This document shows, piece after piece, positions 1 to 9,544 of a stretch of 64,000 nucleotides of DNA (position 1 is the first letter of the stretch; the number at the start of each line of letters is the position of its first letter). Position numbers and translations under genes: made by a program. The notes beneath the pieces were generated by a model that was not told the DNA's origin, ran no database searches, and worked only from the letters and a program-made list of their open reading frames with translations. This stretch comes from Stutzerimonas stutzeri (GTDB lineage Bacteria; Pseudomonadota; Gammaproteobacteria; Pseudomonadales; Pseudomonadaceae): positions 558,438 through 622,437 of the forward strand of contig DGLA01000010.1 in assembly GCA_002387205.1 (NCBI GenBank), given 5' to 3'.

Positions 1-452
1 TCATCCTCCGAGCTGCCCTTGGGCAGCAGCTCAACCAGGCTGCCATCGGCATCCCGGCGAACCTGCAATACGCTGTTCTGCAAGGTATGGATGGCGTAAC
101 CACGGCGCGTCAGTTCCATTCGTACCGAATCGACGAGGAACGGCATGTCGGGATGCAATACCTCGACCACGCTATGGGTCGACTGCCAGCCATGCTTTTC
201 GTAGTCAGGGTTGAACACGTGCACTTCCGGACTGCCCGGGTCGAAACGCTCCAGCAGACGCCAACTGGCAAGCGTGGAGCCAACCAGGTCGGTCATGCGT
301 CGCTGGGTAAGCTCGGGGAGAGCGACGATACCGAAGAATTGCTCGGCGAAGAGTCCCACTTGTGGCAGGAGTTTCTCGTCGACATGCTGCGCCAACGCCA
401 CTTGCAGTTGTTGCTGAAAGTCGGCTTTGCTGGCAGCTGTAAAGAACGCCAT
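1..452 (-). CDS. gdhB: NAD-specific glutamate dehydrogenase, N-terminal part (cut by window edge)
   Basis: The first 150 codons of a large catabolic NAD-glutamate dehydrogenase (glutamate to 2-oxoglutarate plus ammonium, cytoplasmic). The frame opens MAFFTAASKADFQQQL and continues with FDPGSPEVHVFNPDYEKHGW and HPDMPFLVDSVRMELTRRGY, which I recognise as the start of the roughly 1,600-residue Pseudomonas enzyme. The ATG is at 452-450, preceded by GGAG at good spacing. The catalytic domain lies outside the window. It is divergent from the MoxR operon across a 360-base gap. Confidence 0.9.
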   Translation of the reverse strand, partial: MAFFTAASKADFQQQLQVALAQHVDEKLLPQVGLFAEQFFGIVALPELTQRRMTDLVGSTLASWRLLERFDPGSPEVHVFNPDYEKHGWQSTHSVVEVLHPDMPFLVDSVRMELTRRGYAIHTLQNSVLQVRRDADGSLVELLPKGSSED

Positions 453-812
453 TTTTTCGCTCCATTCTGGCTTGGAATTCGACTAAGGCAGTCGCGGGAC
501 CTGACTGGCAACGCAACGTGTAAGTTCCACGTTAGCCCAGCAAAACAGCGACTGCGAAAACGCGACACTACCCTTCTCTGGCGCCGCCAGTGGCCCGGCA
601 GTCACATTATTCCAGAAACATGACGAACACTGGCTGCGGTCGTCGAATCGCTTCGCTAACCGACTTGCGTCGCCTCCCCGGAGCGTTCCGTGGACGCAGC
701 AGTTGCGGCTGCCGAAGTTGCCGAACGGCGCATAGCCTGTACATCGGCAAATGAATTAAAGTCGAGGCCGCCAGGCACTCGCCCCGGCACGCCCCTTCAG
801 AAGAGCTCAGCG
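453..812. other. Divergent intergenic region gdhB / MoxR operon
   Basis: 360 bases without a convincing gene between two divergent genes. It must hold the promoters for both. I see no clear sigma-70 or sigma-54 element, and the ORFs crossing it lack start signals and similarity. A reading frame open back to an ATG at 690 extends the MoxR gene upstream, but that extension looks like non-coding sequence. Confidence 0.4.
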
Positions 813-1772
813 ATGGATCACCGTGAAGCCATAGTCGCGCTGCGACAGTTTCTTTCATCCCAGATCTTCGGTCAGGAACGCCTGATCGAGCGGCTGCTGA
901 TCGCCTTGCTGGCCGATGGACACCTACTCGTGGAAGGCGCGCCGGGTCTGGCGAAAACACGTGCAATCAAGGAGCTTGCCGGCGGGCTGGAGGCTGAGTT
1001 CCACCGGATCCAGTTCACGCCAGACCTGCTTCCGGCTGACATTACCGGCACCGAGATCTACCGGCCGGAAACCGGAAGTTTCGTATTCCAGCAGGGTCCC
1101 ATTTTTCACAACCTGGTGCTGGCCGACGAAATCAACCGTGCGCCAGCCAAGGTGCAATCGGCTCTGCTCGAGGCCATGGCCGAGCGGCAGGTCAGCGTAG
1201 GTCGCAGTACCTATGAGCTGTCGCCGCTGTTCCTGGTGATGGCGACGCAAAACCCAATCGAGCAGGAAGGCACCTATCCGTTGCCGGAAGCCCAGCTCGA
1301 CCGCTTCCTGCTGCATGTGAAGCTGGGCTTCCCCGATGCCTCGGTGGAGCGACGTATCCTCCAGCAAGCTCGGGGTGAGGCCATCCATGGCGAAACCCCA
1401 CCCGAACACCGAGTCTCCCAGCAGGCGATATTCGCCGCGCGCAAGGAAATCCTCGGTCTGTACATGGCCGATGCGGTGGAGGAGTACCTTGTTCAGCTGG
1501 TCATGGCGACCCGTACACCTGCCAAGTTCGACGCCGAGCTCGCTGGCTGGATCGCCTATGGATCCAGTCCGCGCGGCTCCATCTCCCTGGATCGCTGCGC
1601 CCGCGCCCATGCCTGGCTCGCGGGTCGGGACTTTGTCAGCCCTGAGGACATCCAGGCCGTTCTCTTCGACGTCCTGCGCCACCGCCTGATCCTGTCGTTC
1701 GAAGCCGAAGCAGCCGGTATCGATCAGGATCGCGTGCTGCAGCGCATACTCGACGTGGTCGCGGTGGCCTGA
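813..1772 (+). CDS. MoxR-family AAA+ ATPase
   Basis: A 319-residue AAA+ ATPase of the MoxR family, which act as chaperones maturing protein complexes together with VWA proteins. The Walker A motif is EGAPGLAKT near residue 43, Walker B is LADEINRAP, and sensor 1 is ATQNPIEQEG. The start at 813 (MDHREAIVALRQF) fits the family length; the frame is open 123 bases further upstream but that part does not look like MoxR. It is the first gene of an overlapping operon with DUF58, DUF4381, two VWA proteins and BatD, the usual MoxR-VWA arrangement. Its client is unknown. Confidence 0.9.
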   Translation: MDHREAIVALRQFLSSQIFGQERLIERLLIALLADGHLLVEGAPGLAKTRAIKELAGGLEAEFHRIQFTPDLLPADITGTEIYRPETGSFVFQQGPIFHNLVLADEINRAPAKVQSALLEAMAERQVSVGRSTYELSPLFLVMATQNPIEQEGTYPLPEAQLDRFLLHVKLGFPDASVERRILQQARGEAIHGETPPEHRVSQQAIFAARKEILGLYMADAVEEYLVQLVMATRTPAKFDAELAGWIAYGSSPRGSISLDRCARAHAWLAGRDFVSPEDIQAVLFDVLRHRLILSFEAEAAGIDQDRVLQRILDVVAVA

Positions 1773-2743
1773 TGTCCCCCTTGCGTGCCACCGGGGGCAC
1801 ATCAGTGCCGCCCGAAACCAACGATGGCATACGGGTGAGCCTCGCCGAGCTGATCGACATGCGCCATCGAGTGCGCGAGGTTCCGCTGTTTTCCAGTCCG
1901 CAACGACGCAGTCAACTGGTCGGCCTGCACCATTCCAAACTGCGTGGACGCGGTGTGGATTTCGATCAGGTGCGTATCTACCAGGCAGGTGACGACGTCC
2001 GCACCATTGACTGGCGCGTCACGGCGCGTACCCAGGAGCCCCATACAAAACTGTTCCATGAGGAGCGCGAGCGGCCGATCTATCTGATCGTCGAGCAGAG
2101 CCCGCGCCTGTTCTTCGGCAGCGGGATGGCCTTTAAATCCGTGATCGTCGCGCAGGCTGCCAGCCTGGTGGGTTGGGCCGCGCTGAGCCACAACGACCGC
2201 GTCGGTGGGCTGGTCTTCGGTCATGGCGACCAGCATGAAATCAAGCCGCGTCGCCACAAGCAGAGCCTGCTCCAGCTGCTTGATCGCCTCGCCCGCGCCA
2301 ATGCGCTGCTCGAAGCCGATCAGGCTCATGACCCCGATGCTTTTGGCCTTGCGCTTAGACGCGCTCGCGAGGTGCTACGCCCCGGCAGCCTGGCCGTAAT
2401 CGTCTGCGATGAACGTGCCTTGAGCGATGCCGCCGAGCAGCAGCTGAGTCTGCTCGCACGTCACGTCGACCTGCTGCTGATCCCGGTATGCGACGCCCTC
2501 GACCATAGCCTACCGGCAGCCGGACTGCTGCGGTTCGCGCAGTTCGGTGCGCGGCTGGAACTGGACACTCATGACGCTGCGCTACGGCAACGCTACCGGC
2601 TACAGGGTGAAGCCCGGAGTGCGCGCTGGAGGCGCCTGGCTGATCGACTGCGAGTGCCCCTGATGCCGCTCAATACAGAGCGAGAGCTGGTCGATCAGCT
2701 CCGGGAACACCTGAGCGTTCAGCACCCGGGAGCGCACCGATGA
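1772..2743 (+). CDS. DUF58 domain protein
   Basis: A 323-residue DUF58 protein, a family nearly always encoded next to MoxR ATPases. The DUF58 core is visible as GDDVRTIDWRVTARTQEPHTK followed by FHEERERPIYLIVEQSPRLFFG, with a degenerate VWA-like fold afterwards. The ATG overlaps the TGA of the MoxR gene, so translation is probably coupled. The first 20 or so residues (MSPLRATGGTSVPPETNDG) are atypical and a start further in is possible. The molecular role is not established; an adaptor in MoxR-dependent assembly is inferred from context. Confidence 0.85.
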   Translation: MSPLRATGGTSVPPETNDGIRVSLAELIDMRHRVREVPLFSSPQRRSQLVGLHHSKLRGRGVDFDQVRIYQAGDDVRTIDWRVTARTQEPHTKLFHEERERPIYLIVEQSPRLFFGSGMAFKSVIVAQAASLVGWAALSHNDRVGGLVFGHGDQHEIKPRRHKQSLLQLLDRLARANALLEADQAHDPDAFGLALRRAREVLRPGSLAVIVCDERALSDAAEQQLSLLARHVDLLLIPVCDALDHSLPAAGLLRFAQFGARLELDTHDAALRQRYRLQGEARSARWRRLADRLRVPLMPLNTERELVDQLREHLSVQHPGAHR

Positions 2744-3234
2744 ACAGCCTCGACCAACTGGAACCCTTGATTACGCCCGCCCCGGTAAGCTGGTGGCCAT
2801 TGGCACCCGGCTGGTGGTTCCTTGGCGCGCTGCTTCTTAGCATCGTCCTGCTGGTGCGACTGCGCCCCTTGCGGCATCTGAAGCGAGACGAGACTTCCAC
2901 CACCGAACCGACGCTTGACCCTCAACGCGAGGCTGCCCTGCTGGAACTTGCCCAGCTGAGCAAGCCATATGGTGGCCAGCCCGCCAGCCACTGGCTGCAG
3001 CAAATCAATGCGCTGCTCAAGCGCCTGTGCCGTATTCGCTATCCGGATGACAATCCGCACACGCTGAGCGGCAGAGCCTGGCTGGCGTTCCTCGACAATC
3101 GGTGCCCGGCAGCGGGTCTGACACGCTGGATGGTACTGGTGGAGGGTGCATACCGTGCCGAGTGTCGCCTGGATGACAAGGCCATACAGGGGCTTGAGCA
3201 ATCCGTGCAGATCTGGATCCGCAAGCATGTTTGA
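2740..3234 (+). CDS. DUF4381 small membrane protein
   Basis: 164 residues with one transmembrane segment near the N terminus (about 25-45: WWFLGALLLSIVLLVRL) and a soluble C-terminal domain. It occupies the DUF4381 slot between DUF58 and the first VWA protein in MoxR operons. ATGA overlap with the DUF58 gene and an 8-base overlap with the next start argue for coupled translation. The family has no established activity; I infer that it anchors the MoxR-VWA machinery in the inner membrane. Confidence 0.8.
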   Translation: MNSLDQLEPLITPAPVSWWPLAPGWWFLGALLLSIVLLVRLRPLRHLKRDETSTTEPTLDPQREAALLELAQLSKPYGGQPASHWLQQINALLKRLCRIRYPDDNPHTLSGRAWLAFLDNRCPAAGLTRWMVLVEGAYRAECRLDDKAIQGLEQSVQIWIRKHV

Positions 3235-4240
3235 GTTGGCGTGGCCTTGGGTCTGGCTGCTGCTTCCGCTGCCATGGCTTTTACGCTGGTTCCTGCCGGT
3301 ATCGGAAAGCGGTGACGCCGCATTGAAGGTGGGTTTTCTGGCCGAGCTGGAAAGCCTGGCCGGGCGACGCGCCAAGATCGCACTTCCCAGCTGGCGTCAG
3401 CAATTGCCCTTTCTGCTGATCTGGTTGCTGTTGCTGTTTGCCGCGTCCAGACCGCAATGGCTTGGCGAGCCGCTGCCGATTCCTACCAGTGGTCGCGACC
3501 TGCTGCTGGCGGTCGACGTGTCCGGTTCCATGGACTACCCCGACATGCAATGGCAAGGCGAGGAAATCAGCCGGCTGGAGCTGGTCAAGCGTCTGATCGG
3601 CGACTTCATCAGTGAGCGGCGCGGCGACCGCGTCGGGCTGATCCTTTTCGGCAGCAAAGCCTACCTGCAGGCGCCGCTGACGTTTGACCGGCAAACGGTG
3701 CGCACCTGGCTGGACGAAGCCGTGATTGGCATCGCCGGCAGCAACACGGCTATCGGCGACGCCATCGGGCTCGCGGTCAAACGCCTGCGCGAGCGCCCGG
3801 CCAAAAGCCGAGTGCTGGTGCTGATAACGGACGGCGCCAACAACGGAGGCGAAGTCGACCCTCTGCTGGCCGCGCGCCTCGCCGCAGCGGCAGGCGTCAA
3901 GGTACATACCATCGGCATCGGTGCTGAAGCGGACGAGAGCATGCTCGGCCGATTTGGCTTCAACCCAGGCGGTGATCTCGACGAAACCACTCTTCGCGCA
4001 ATCGCCCTTGAGACCGGCGGCGAGTATTTCCGGGCCCGTTCGAATGAGGAATTGGAAGCGGTTGGTCAGACGCTGGATCAACTCGAACCGGCCGCACAAC
4101 AAGCCGCGCAGGCCCGGGTGGCCACTGCGCTCTATGCCTGGCCACTGGCTGCCGCACTGCTGATGAGCTGGCTATTGGTTGCGCGAAGCCTCTGGCACCA
4201 GGCGCTTCGTCGCCTTGCCGGCTGGAGCAGGCCGTCATGA
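3227..4240 (+). CDS. VWA domain membrane protein, BatA-like
   Basis: 337 residues: hydrophobic segments at the N terminus (FELAWPWVWLLLPLPWLLRW and about 60-75), a von Willebrand factor A domain (about 85-280), and a C-terminal transmembrane helix. The metal-ion-dependent adhesion site is intact: DVSGSMD (DxSxS), a threonine near SNTAIGDAIG, and the aspartate of ITDGANNGG. I start it at 3227, overlapping the DUF4381 gene; the frame is open 81 bases upstream but that part overlaps the previous gene. It likely presents the VWA domain to the periplasm as a partner of the MoxR ATPase. Confidence 0.88.
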   Translation: MFELAWPWVWLLLPLPWLLRWFLPVSESGDAALKVGFLAELESLAGRRAKIALPSWRQQLPFLLIWLLLLFAASRPQWLGEPLPIPTSGRDLLLAVDVSGSMDYPDMQWQGEEISRLELVKRLIGDFISERRGDRVGLILFGSKAYLQAPLTFDRQTVRTWLDEAVIGIAGSNTAIGDAIGLAVKRLRERPAKSRVLVLITDGANNGGEVDPLLAARLAAAAGVKVHTIGIGAEADESMLGRFGFNPGGDLDETTLRAIALETGGEYFRARSNEELEAVGQTLDQLEPAAQQAAQARVATALYAWPLAAALLMSWLLVARSLWHQALRRLAGWSRPS

Positions 4241-5964
4241 GCGATTTGCTGCCACACCTGCTCCGGCCATTCTGGCTCCTCGCACTGCCGCTGCCGATCT
4301 GGCTGTTGTGGCGGTTATGGCATCGCCAGCGCCAGACAGGCCGCTGGCAGCGCCTGTTGCCCGAAGCCTTCCATGCCGCGCTGCTGACCCGCGGCAAGCT
4401 GCGTAACAGCAAGCTGCCATGGGTACTGCTCGGCTCCGCCTGGCTGCTGGCGTGCCTGGCCCTGCTCGGCCCAAGCTGGCAGCACGTCGAGCAGCCGAGC
4501 CTGTCTCGCGCCGATCCACTGGTAATACTGCTGGAAACCACTCCGGCCATGCTGGCGACCGATGCTGGTCCCAGTCGGCTGGAGCAGGCCAAGCGCAAGG
4601 TCCTCGATCTGCTGCAACGGCGCGAGGATGCGCAGACAGCGGTGGTGGTGTTCGCAGGAAGCGCCCATACACTGGTACCCCTGTCAAACGACATGGCCAC
4701 CACCCAGAACCTGCTGGAGGTATTGAAGCCCGACCTGATGCCTGAATCCGGTCATCGCGCCGATCTTGCCGTGGCGCAAGGCATGGAATTGCTTCAGCGA
4801 GGGGCCAATGGACGTGGCCGTCTATTGTTCATCGGCAGCAGCCTGAACGAGGCTGAGCGCGCAGCCATCGAACAGATGCTCGAAGACAGCGACCAGCAGC
4901 TTCTTCTGCTGGGCATCGGCACCGAACAAGGCGCCCCGGTTCCCCTTGCAGACGGAAGCTTCATGAAGGACGACAAGGGCGCTATCGTCATTCCCCGGCT
5001 GGATGACAGCGCCATGCGCCGTTTCGCGAGCCGCGTGGGTGGCCGTTATCAGCAGGCTCGGCTGGACGATGACGACCTACGCAACCTCGGCTTGCTCGAA
5101 CGCAGCGCAAAGCTGCTGGCGCAGGAAGACACCACCCGACTCGATGCCTGGCACGATCAGGGCTACTGGCTGCTGCTTCCCCTGTTGTTGCTGGCGGCCT
5201 GTGCCGGTCGCCGAGGCTGGTTGTTCTGCCTGCCGCTGGTTCTGTTTCTACCGCAACCGGCCAGCGCCATGAGCATGGACGATCTGTGGTGGCGTCCTGA
5301 CCAGCAAGGCATGCGCCTGCTCGAATCCTCACGCCCCGACGAAGCCGCCCAGACGTTCAGGGACCATCAGTGGCAGGGCTACGCTCGCTATCAAGCAGGA
5401 GACTTCGCCGGAGCGGCGGAAAGTTTCGCTAAAGGCGATACAGCCGCTGCCCATTACAACCGAGGCAATGCCCTGGCACGCAACGACGAGTTGCAAGCGG
5501 CCATCGAAGCCTATGATCAAGCATTGGAGCTGGACCCGAACCTTGAGATAGCACGCCGCAACAAGGCCATCGTGGAAGAAGCGCTGCGGCAGCAACGGCA
5601 GGCCCAGGAGGAAAACGACGTCTCTGACCAGCCGATGGACCGGGCGTCCATGAGCGAAGCCGAACAGGGCAGTCAGGTACAGGCGAGCAAAGGGCAAGCG
5701 TCGTCCCACGACGCGCCGGACGGACCCACGAAACCTCTGGCAGAGGAAACGCAGAGGCCGGGCGAAGCATTGCCAGAGGCCTCTGCCGAACCCGAACCAT
5801 CGACTGCGGAACAAACACTGGCCGAAGCACCGGAGCAATCCCTCGATCCAGAGCAGGACCAGGCGATGAACCAATGGCTGCGCAGGATTCCGGACGATCC
5901 CGGCGAGCTGCTACGCCGCAAGTTTCTCTTTGAACAACGCAAACGTCAGGAATTGAAGCGATGA
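4237..5964 (+). CDS. VWA-TPR fusion membrane protein, BatB/BatC-like
   Basis: 575 residues combining what are separate BatB and BatC proteins in some bacteria. Two N-terminal transmembrane segments are followed by a VWA-like domain (about 85-290), another hydrophobic pair near 310-350, a tetratricopeptide repeat (AAHYNRGNALARNDELQAAI, about 405-445) and an acidic, Gln/Glu-rich tail. The VWA domain carries LLETTPAML where a DxSxS motif is expected, so metal binding is probably lost, unlike the intact site in the gene before it. ATGA overlaps join it to both neighbours. Confidence 0.85.
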   Translation: MSDLLPHLLRPFWLLALPLPIWLLWRLWHRQRQTGRWQRLLPEAFHAALLTRGKLRNSKLPWVLLGSAWLLACLALLGPSWQHVEQPSLSRADPLVILLETTPAMLATDAGPSRLEQAKRKVLDLLQRREDAQTAVVVFAGSAHTLVPLSNDMATTQNLLEVLKPDLMPESGHRADLAVAQGMELLQRGANGRGRLLFIGSSLNEAERAAIEQMLEDSDQQLLLLGIGTEQGAPVPLADGSFMKDDKGAIVIPRLDDSAMRRFASRVGGRYQQARLDDDDLRNLGLLERSAKLLAQEDTTRLDAWHDQGYWLLLPLLLLAACAGRRGWLFCLPLVLFLPQPASAMSMDDLWWRPDQQGMRLLESSRPDEAAQTFRDHQWQGYARYQAGDFAGAAESFAKGDTAAAHYNRGNALARNDELQAAIEAYDQALELDPNLEIARRNKAIVEEALRQQRQAQEENDVSDQPMDRASMSEAEQGSQVQASKGQASSHDAPDGPTKPLAEETQRPGEALPEASAEPEPSTAEQTLAEAPEQSLDPEQDQAMNQWLRRIPDDPGELLRRKFLFEQRKRQELKR

Positions 5965-7583
5965 TCCGGCGGATGACACTGATGTTTGTGCTTCTGGTGG
6001 GCTTGCCGTCCCACGCCGCAACCCTTGTCGCTCGGGTGGACCGCACCGAGTTGAGCCTGGACGAAACGGTGGAGCTGACCCTGGAGACTGCTGATGCCAC
6101 CGCATTCGGCAAGCCCGACCTGCAGCCGCTGGATAGCCTGTTCAAGGTATCCGGCACCCGCCAGAACAACCAGCTGTCCGGTAGCAACGGCGAAGCTCGG
6201 GCAGTCACCCAGTGGCAGGTTACCCTGCAACCGCGGCAGACCGGCTATGTCGTCATCCCTCCATTGCGGCTCGGCGAGGCACATAGCGAACCCATCACCT
6301 TGCATGTCACCGAATCCAGCGCCAGCGCTGCGGACCTGCTTGCCCCGATTTTCATCGACGCCAGCCTCGACCAGGAGGTTGCCTATGTGCAGGCGCAGGT
6401 TGTACTGACCCTGCGCATCTATCATTCGGTATCGCTCTATGACGACAGCACGCTGTCGCCGCTACAGATGGGCGACGCGCTGGTGGAGCGGCTGGGCGAG
6501 CCACGCACCTACGAAAAAGTCATCAACGGGGTCCGTCACGGCGTGATCGAGATCCGCTATGCGATATTCCCGCAGAAAAGCGGCGAGCTGACGATCCCCG
6601 CTCAACTGTTCAGCGCCACCACGGTCGCGCCTGCGGCCGGGGACCGTTACGGATCGCGATTCGGGCGCTCGACGCAGGTGAAATCCCCGACGATCCCGCT
6701 GATGGTCAAACCCAAGCCCGCCGATTATCCCGCCGACGCGCCCTGGCTCCCTGCCCGAGGGCTGACGCTGGTCGAAGCCTGGAGCCCCGAGCCTGGGGAA
6801 GCACAGCTTGGCGAGGCGTTGACCCGCAGCGTAATGCTCAAGGCGAACGGCTTGACCAGCAGCCAACTCCCTCCCATAGAGGCAACCCGAATTCCCGGGT
6901 TGCGCAGCTACGCTGACCAGCCGAGCCTGCACAACGAAATCACCGCTGATGGCATCAGCGGTAGCATCGAGCAGCGCGAAGCCCTGGTGGCGACGCGCGC
7001 TGGCGACTTCCAGCTCCAAGCTATCGAACTGGTCTGGTGGAACACTCTGGAAGATCGTCTGGAACGCACCGTATTGCCCGCGCGCAGCCTCCAGATAGCT
7101 GACAACCCCGAACTGCAACAGCCTGTGATCGAGCCGGCCGACGAGTCCGAACAGCGGGATGTGGCAAGGCTCTGGCCCTGGCAACTGAGCAGCGCATTGC
7201 TGGCGCTGACAACCCTGATCGGGTTCGGCCTGTGGCTGCACGCACGCAGCCAACCCGCGGTAGTCCGTGCGGCTCAGTCCGGACCGACTCCACGCAGCCT
7301 GCTCGACGATCTCAAGCGCGCCTGTATGGCCAACGACACCCAGGCCACCCGCCAGGCCCTCGACGCCTGGGCCCGCCAGCAACCCGAAACCCTCGCCGAC
7401 ATGGCTGCGCGCTTCCAACCGCTGTCCGAGGCGCTGGATGGACTCAACGGCGCGCTCTACAGCGAGACCGGCCAACGCTGGCAAGGCGACGCCCTGTGGC
7501 AAGCCATCCAGAGCCTGCCGGCAAGCCAGGCTACTGAAGACGGTCAGGAAACCGGTACTCTCCCGCCCTTGTATCCCCGCTGA
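5961..7583 (+). CDS. BatD/oxygen-tolerance family protein
   Basis: 540 residues with a Sec signal peptide (MIRRMTLMFVLLVGLPSHAA), a long periplasmic region of beta-rich repeats, and a C-terminal transmembrane helix (about 405-425: LSSALLALTTLIGFGLWL) with a roughly 100-residue cytoplasmic tail. This is the BatD layout and it closes the MoxR-VWA operon. The family is tied to aerotolerance and envelope stress in some bacteria; its role here is inference. ATGA overlap with the VWA-TPR gene. Confidence 0.85.
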   Translation: MIRRMTLMFVLLVGLPSHAATLVARVDRTELSLDETVELTLETADATAFGKPDLQPLDSLFKVSGTRQNNQLSGSNGEARAVTQWQVTLQPRQTGYVVIPPLRLGEAHSEPITLHVTESSASAADLLAPIFIDASLDQEVAYVQAQVVLTLRIYHSVSLYDDSTLSPLQMGDALVERLGEPRTYEKVINGVRHGVIEIRYAIFPQKSGELTIPAQLFSATTVAPAAGDRYGSRFGRSTQVKSPTIPLMVKPKPADYPADAPWLPARGLTLVEAWSPEPGEAQLGEALTRSVMLKANGLTSSQLPPIEATRIPGLRSYADQPSLHNEITADGISGSIEQREALVATRAGDFQLQAIELVWWNTLEDRLERTVLPARSLQIADNPELQQPVIEPADESEQRDVARLWPWQLSSALLALTTLIGFGLWLHARSQPAVVRAAQSGPTPRSLLDDLKRACMANDTQATRQALDAWARQQPETLADMAARFQPLSEALDGLNGALYSETGQRWQGDALWQAIQSLPASQATEDGQETGTLPPLYPR

Positions 7584-7730
7584 TCGGCCAACCCGGCGGC
7601 ATGGGCGTTGCGGCCAGAGCGGCTTGCGCCTGCATGGCATGTGGCTTGCTAATCCATTGACAGGTTTCAGCTCACCTCAGCCCTCATAAAACGGCGGGCG
7701 GGCTTCGCACGGCAAAGGGTACTTCTCAGC

Positions 7731-8951
7731 ATGACCGATTTTTCCCCCTCGCCCCGCCCTGATGCCCAGGCCTGGGTAGCCGGCAGCGACGCGCCGGAAA
7801 AGCACGTGGTAAACCTGGGGTTCATGGCGCTGACCGATGCGGCATCCCTGATCGTCGCAGCGACGCAGGGCTTTGCGCAGCCCTATGGGCTGACGCTCAA
7901 TCTTCGCCGACAGAGTTCCTGGTCCAGCGTGAGAGACAAGCTGGTCGAAGGCGAACTCGATGCCGCGCACGGGCTGTACGGGCTGGTTTACGCCGTGCAC
8001 CTCGGCATTGGTGGCGGTGCCCCCAAGGACATGGCCGTGCTTATGGGGCTGGCGCAGAACGGCCAGAGCATCAGCTTGTCCCGTGAACTGAAAGCCGCCG
8101 GCGTGCTCGATCCTGAAGCGCTTGGCCAATGCGTGCGCCAGAGTGGTGCAAAACTCACGCTCGCCCAGACATTCCCCACGGGCACCCATGCGCTCTGGCT
8201 CTACTACTGGCTGGCCGCTCACGGCATTCACCCGCTAGCCGATGTCCGCACGCTGGTGGTGCCACCCTCGCAGATGGTGGCCCACTTACGGGCGCGTCGC
8301 ATCGATGGCTTCTGTGCCGGCGAGCCCTGGGGTGCGCAGGCTATTGCAGAGGACATGGGTTTCACCATCGCAACCAGCCAGTCGATCTGGGCCGACCATC
8401 CGGAGAAGGTACTCGGCTGTACCCAGGAATTCGTCGATCACTATCCCAACACCGCCCGCGCATTGATCATGGTCATTCTCGAGGCCAGCCGCTTCATCGA
8501 TCAGAGCAGGGAGAACCGCCGCAGCACGGCGCAGCTGATAGCCGGCCGCGACTATGTCGATGCGCCCGTCGCAGCCATCGAACCACGTTTCCTTGGCCAG
8601 TACGAAGACGGCCTCGGTCATGCCTGGCAGGACAAACACCCACTGCGCTTCTTCGGTGACGGTGAGGTAAACATGCCATACCACTCCGACGGCCTCTGGT
8701 TCATGACACAACTACGTCGCTGGGGCCTGCTTCGTGAAGATCCGGATTACCTCGCCGTAGCGCAGAGCGTGCAGCAGACAAGCCTGTACCGCGATGCAGC
8801 GACCGCAGTGGGCATTCCCGTCCCCGCGTCCCCCATGCGCAGCGCCAGGCTCATGGACGGCAGCTACTGGGATGGCAGCGATCCTGCCGGCTACGCGCGC
8901 AGTTTTGCCCTGCATGCCCTGACGGGCACCCCATCGCTGTGCAAGCCTTGA
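7731..8951 (+). CDS. nasS: Nitrate sensor NasS (cytoplasmic NrtA-like protein)
   Basis: 406 residues, homologous to the nitrate-binding NrtA/CmpA periplasmic proteins but without a signal peptide, as expected for NasS. Shared landmarks include VNLGFMALTDAASLIVAATQ, GELDAAHGLYG, FPTGTHALWLYYWLAAHGIH, and GFCAGEPWGAQA. NasS is known to bind NasT and hold it inactive without nitrate or nitrite, releasing it when the anion binds. The nasT start lies 14 bases downstream. The NrtA paralogue at 10011 has similar motifs (STHNYELRYWLAAGGIHPGY, GYSVGEPWNQQA). Confidence 0.9.
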   Translation: MTDFSPSPRPDAQAWVAGSDAPEKHVVNLGFMALTDAASLIVAATQGFAQPYGLTLNLRRQSSWSSVRDKLVEGELDAAHGLYGLVYAVHLGIGGGAPKDMAVLMGLAQNGQSISLSRELKAAGVLDPEALGQCVRQSGAKLTLAQTFPTGTHALWLYYWLAAHGIHPLADVRTLVVPPSQMVAHLRARRIDGFCAGEPWGAQAIAEDMGFTIATSQSIWADHPEKVLGCTQEFVDHYPNTARALIMVILEASRFIDQSRENRRSTAQLIAGRDYVDAPVAAIEPRFLGQYEDGLGHAWQDKHPLRFFGDGEVNMPYHSDGLWFMTQLRRWGLLREDPDYLAVAQSVQQTSLYRDAATAVGIPVPASPMRSARLMDGSYWDGSDPAGYARSFALHALTGTPSLCKP

Positions 8952-8965
8952 AAAGGGAGACAGCC

Positions 8966-9544
8966 ATGCTTCGTGTTCTCCTGATCGATGACACCCCACG
9001 CAAGGTTGGCCGCTTGCGCGATGCGCTGATCGAGGCCGGTTTCGAAGTCATCGAAGAGTCCGGCCTGACCATTGACCTGCCCGAACGGGTCGAAGCCGTC
9101 CGCCCGGATGTCGTACTGATCGATACGGATTCGCCGGGCCGGGATGTCATGGAGCAGGTCGTCATGGTCACCCGTGACCAGCCCCGCCCCATCGTCATGT
9201 TCACCGATGACAAAAACCCCGACGCCATGCGCCAGGCGATCCGTGCCGGCGTCAGCGCCTACATCGTCGAAGGCATCCAGGCCCAGCGCCTCAAGCCGAT
9301 CCTCGACGTGGCCATGGCGCGCTTCGAAAGTGACCAGGCCATCCGTGCGCAACTGCACGCGCGTGACCAGCAACTGCTCGAACGCAAGCGCGTCGAACTG
9401 GCCAAGGGCATGCTTATGAAGATGCGCAACTGCAATGAGGAAGAGGCCTACACCCTCATGCGCCGCCAGGCCATGAGCCGCCAGCAGAAGCTGATCCAGG
9501 TCGCCGAGCAGATCATTGCGATGAATGATCTGCTGGGACAGTGA
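8966..9544 (+). CDS. nasT: Nitrate-responsive antiterminator NasT (ANTAR regulator)
   Basis: 192 residues. An N-terminal receiver-like domain (1 to about 120; LRVLLIDDTPRKVGRL, DVVLIDTDSPGRD, FTDDK) is followed by a coiled linker and a C-terminal ANTAR RNA-binding domain (about 135-190; ERKRVELAKGMLMKMRNCNE, EEAYTLMRRQAMSRQQKL). ANTAR proteins bind paired hexaloop hairpins in leader RNAs and prevent termination. I place the start at the ATG at 8966, with AAAAGGGAGA upstream, rather than 27 bases earlier inside nasS. Three matching leader RNAs lie downstream, at about 9895, 15149 and 19011. Confidence 0.92.
   Translation: MLRVLLIDDTPRKVGRLRDALIEAGFEVIEESGLTIDLPERVEAVRPDVVLIDTDSPGRDVMEQVVMVTRDQPRPIVMFTDDKNPDAMRQAIRAGVSAYIVEGIQAQRLKPILDVAMARFESDQAIRAQLHARDQQLLERKRVELAKGMLMKMRNCNEEEAYTLMRRQAMSRQQKLIQVAEQIIAMNDLLGQ

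Noticed and set aside
924..1802. 292-codon minus-strand frame opposite the MoxR gene
   Set aside because: Antisense shadow; the plus strand carries Walker A and B motifs.
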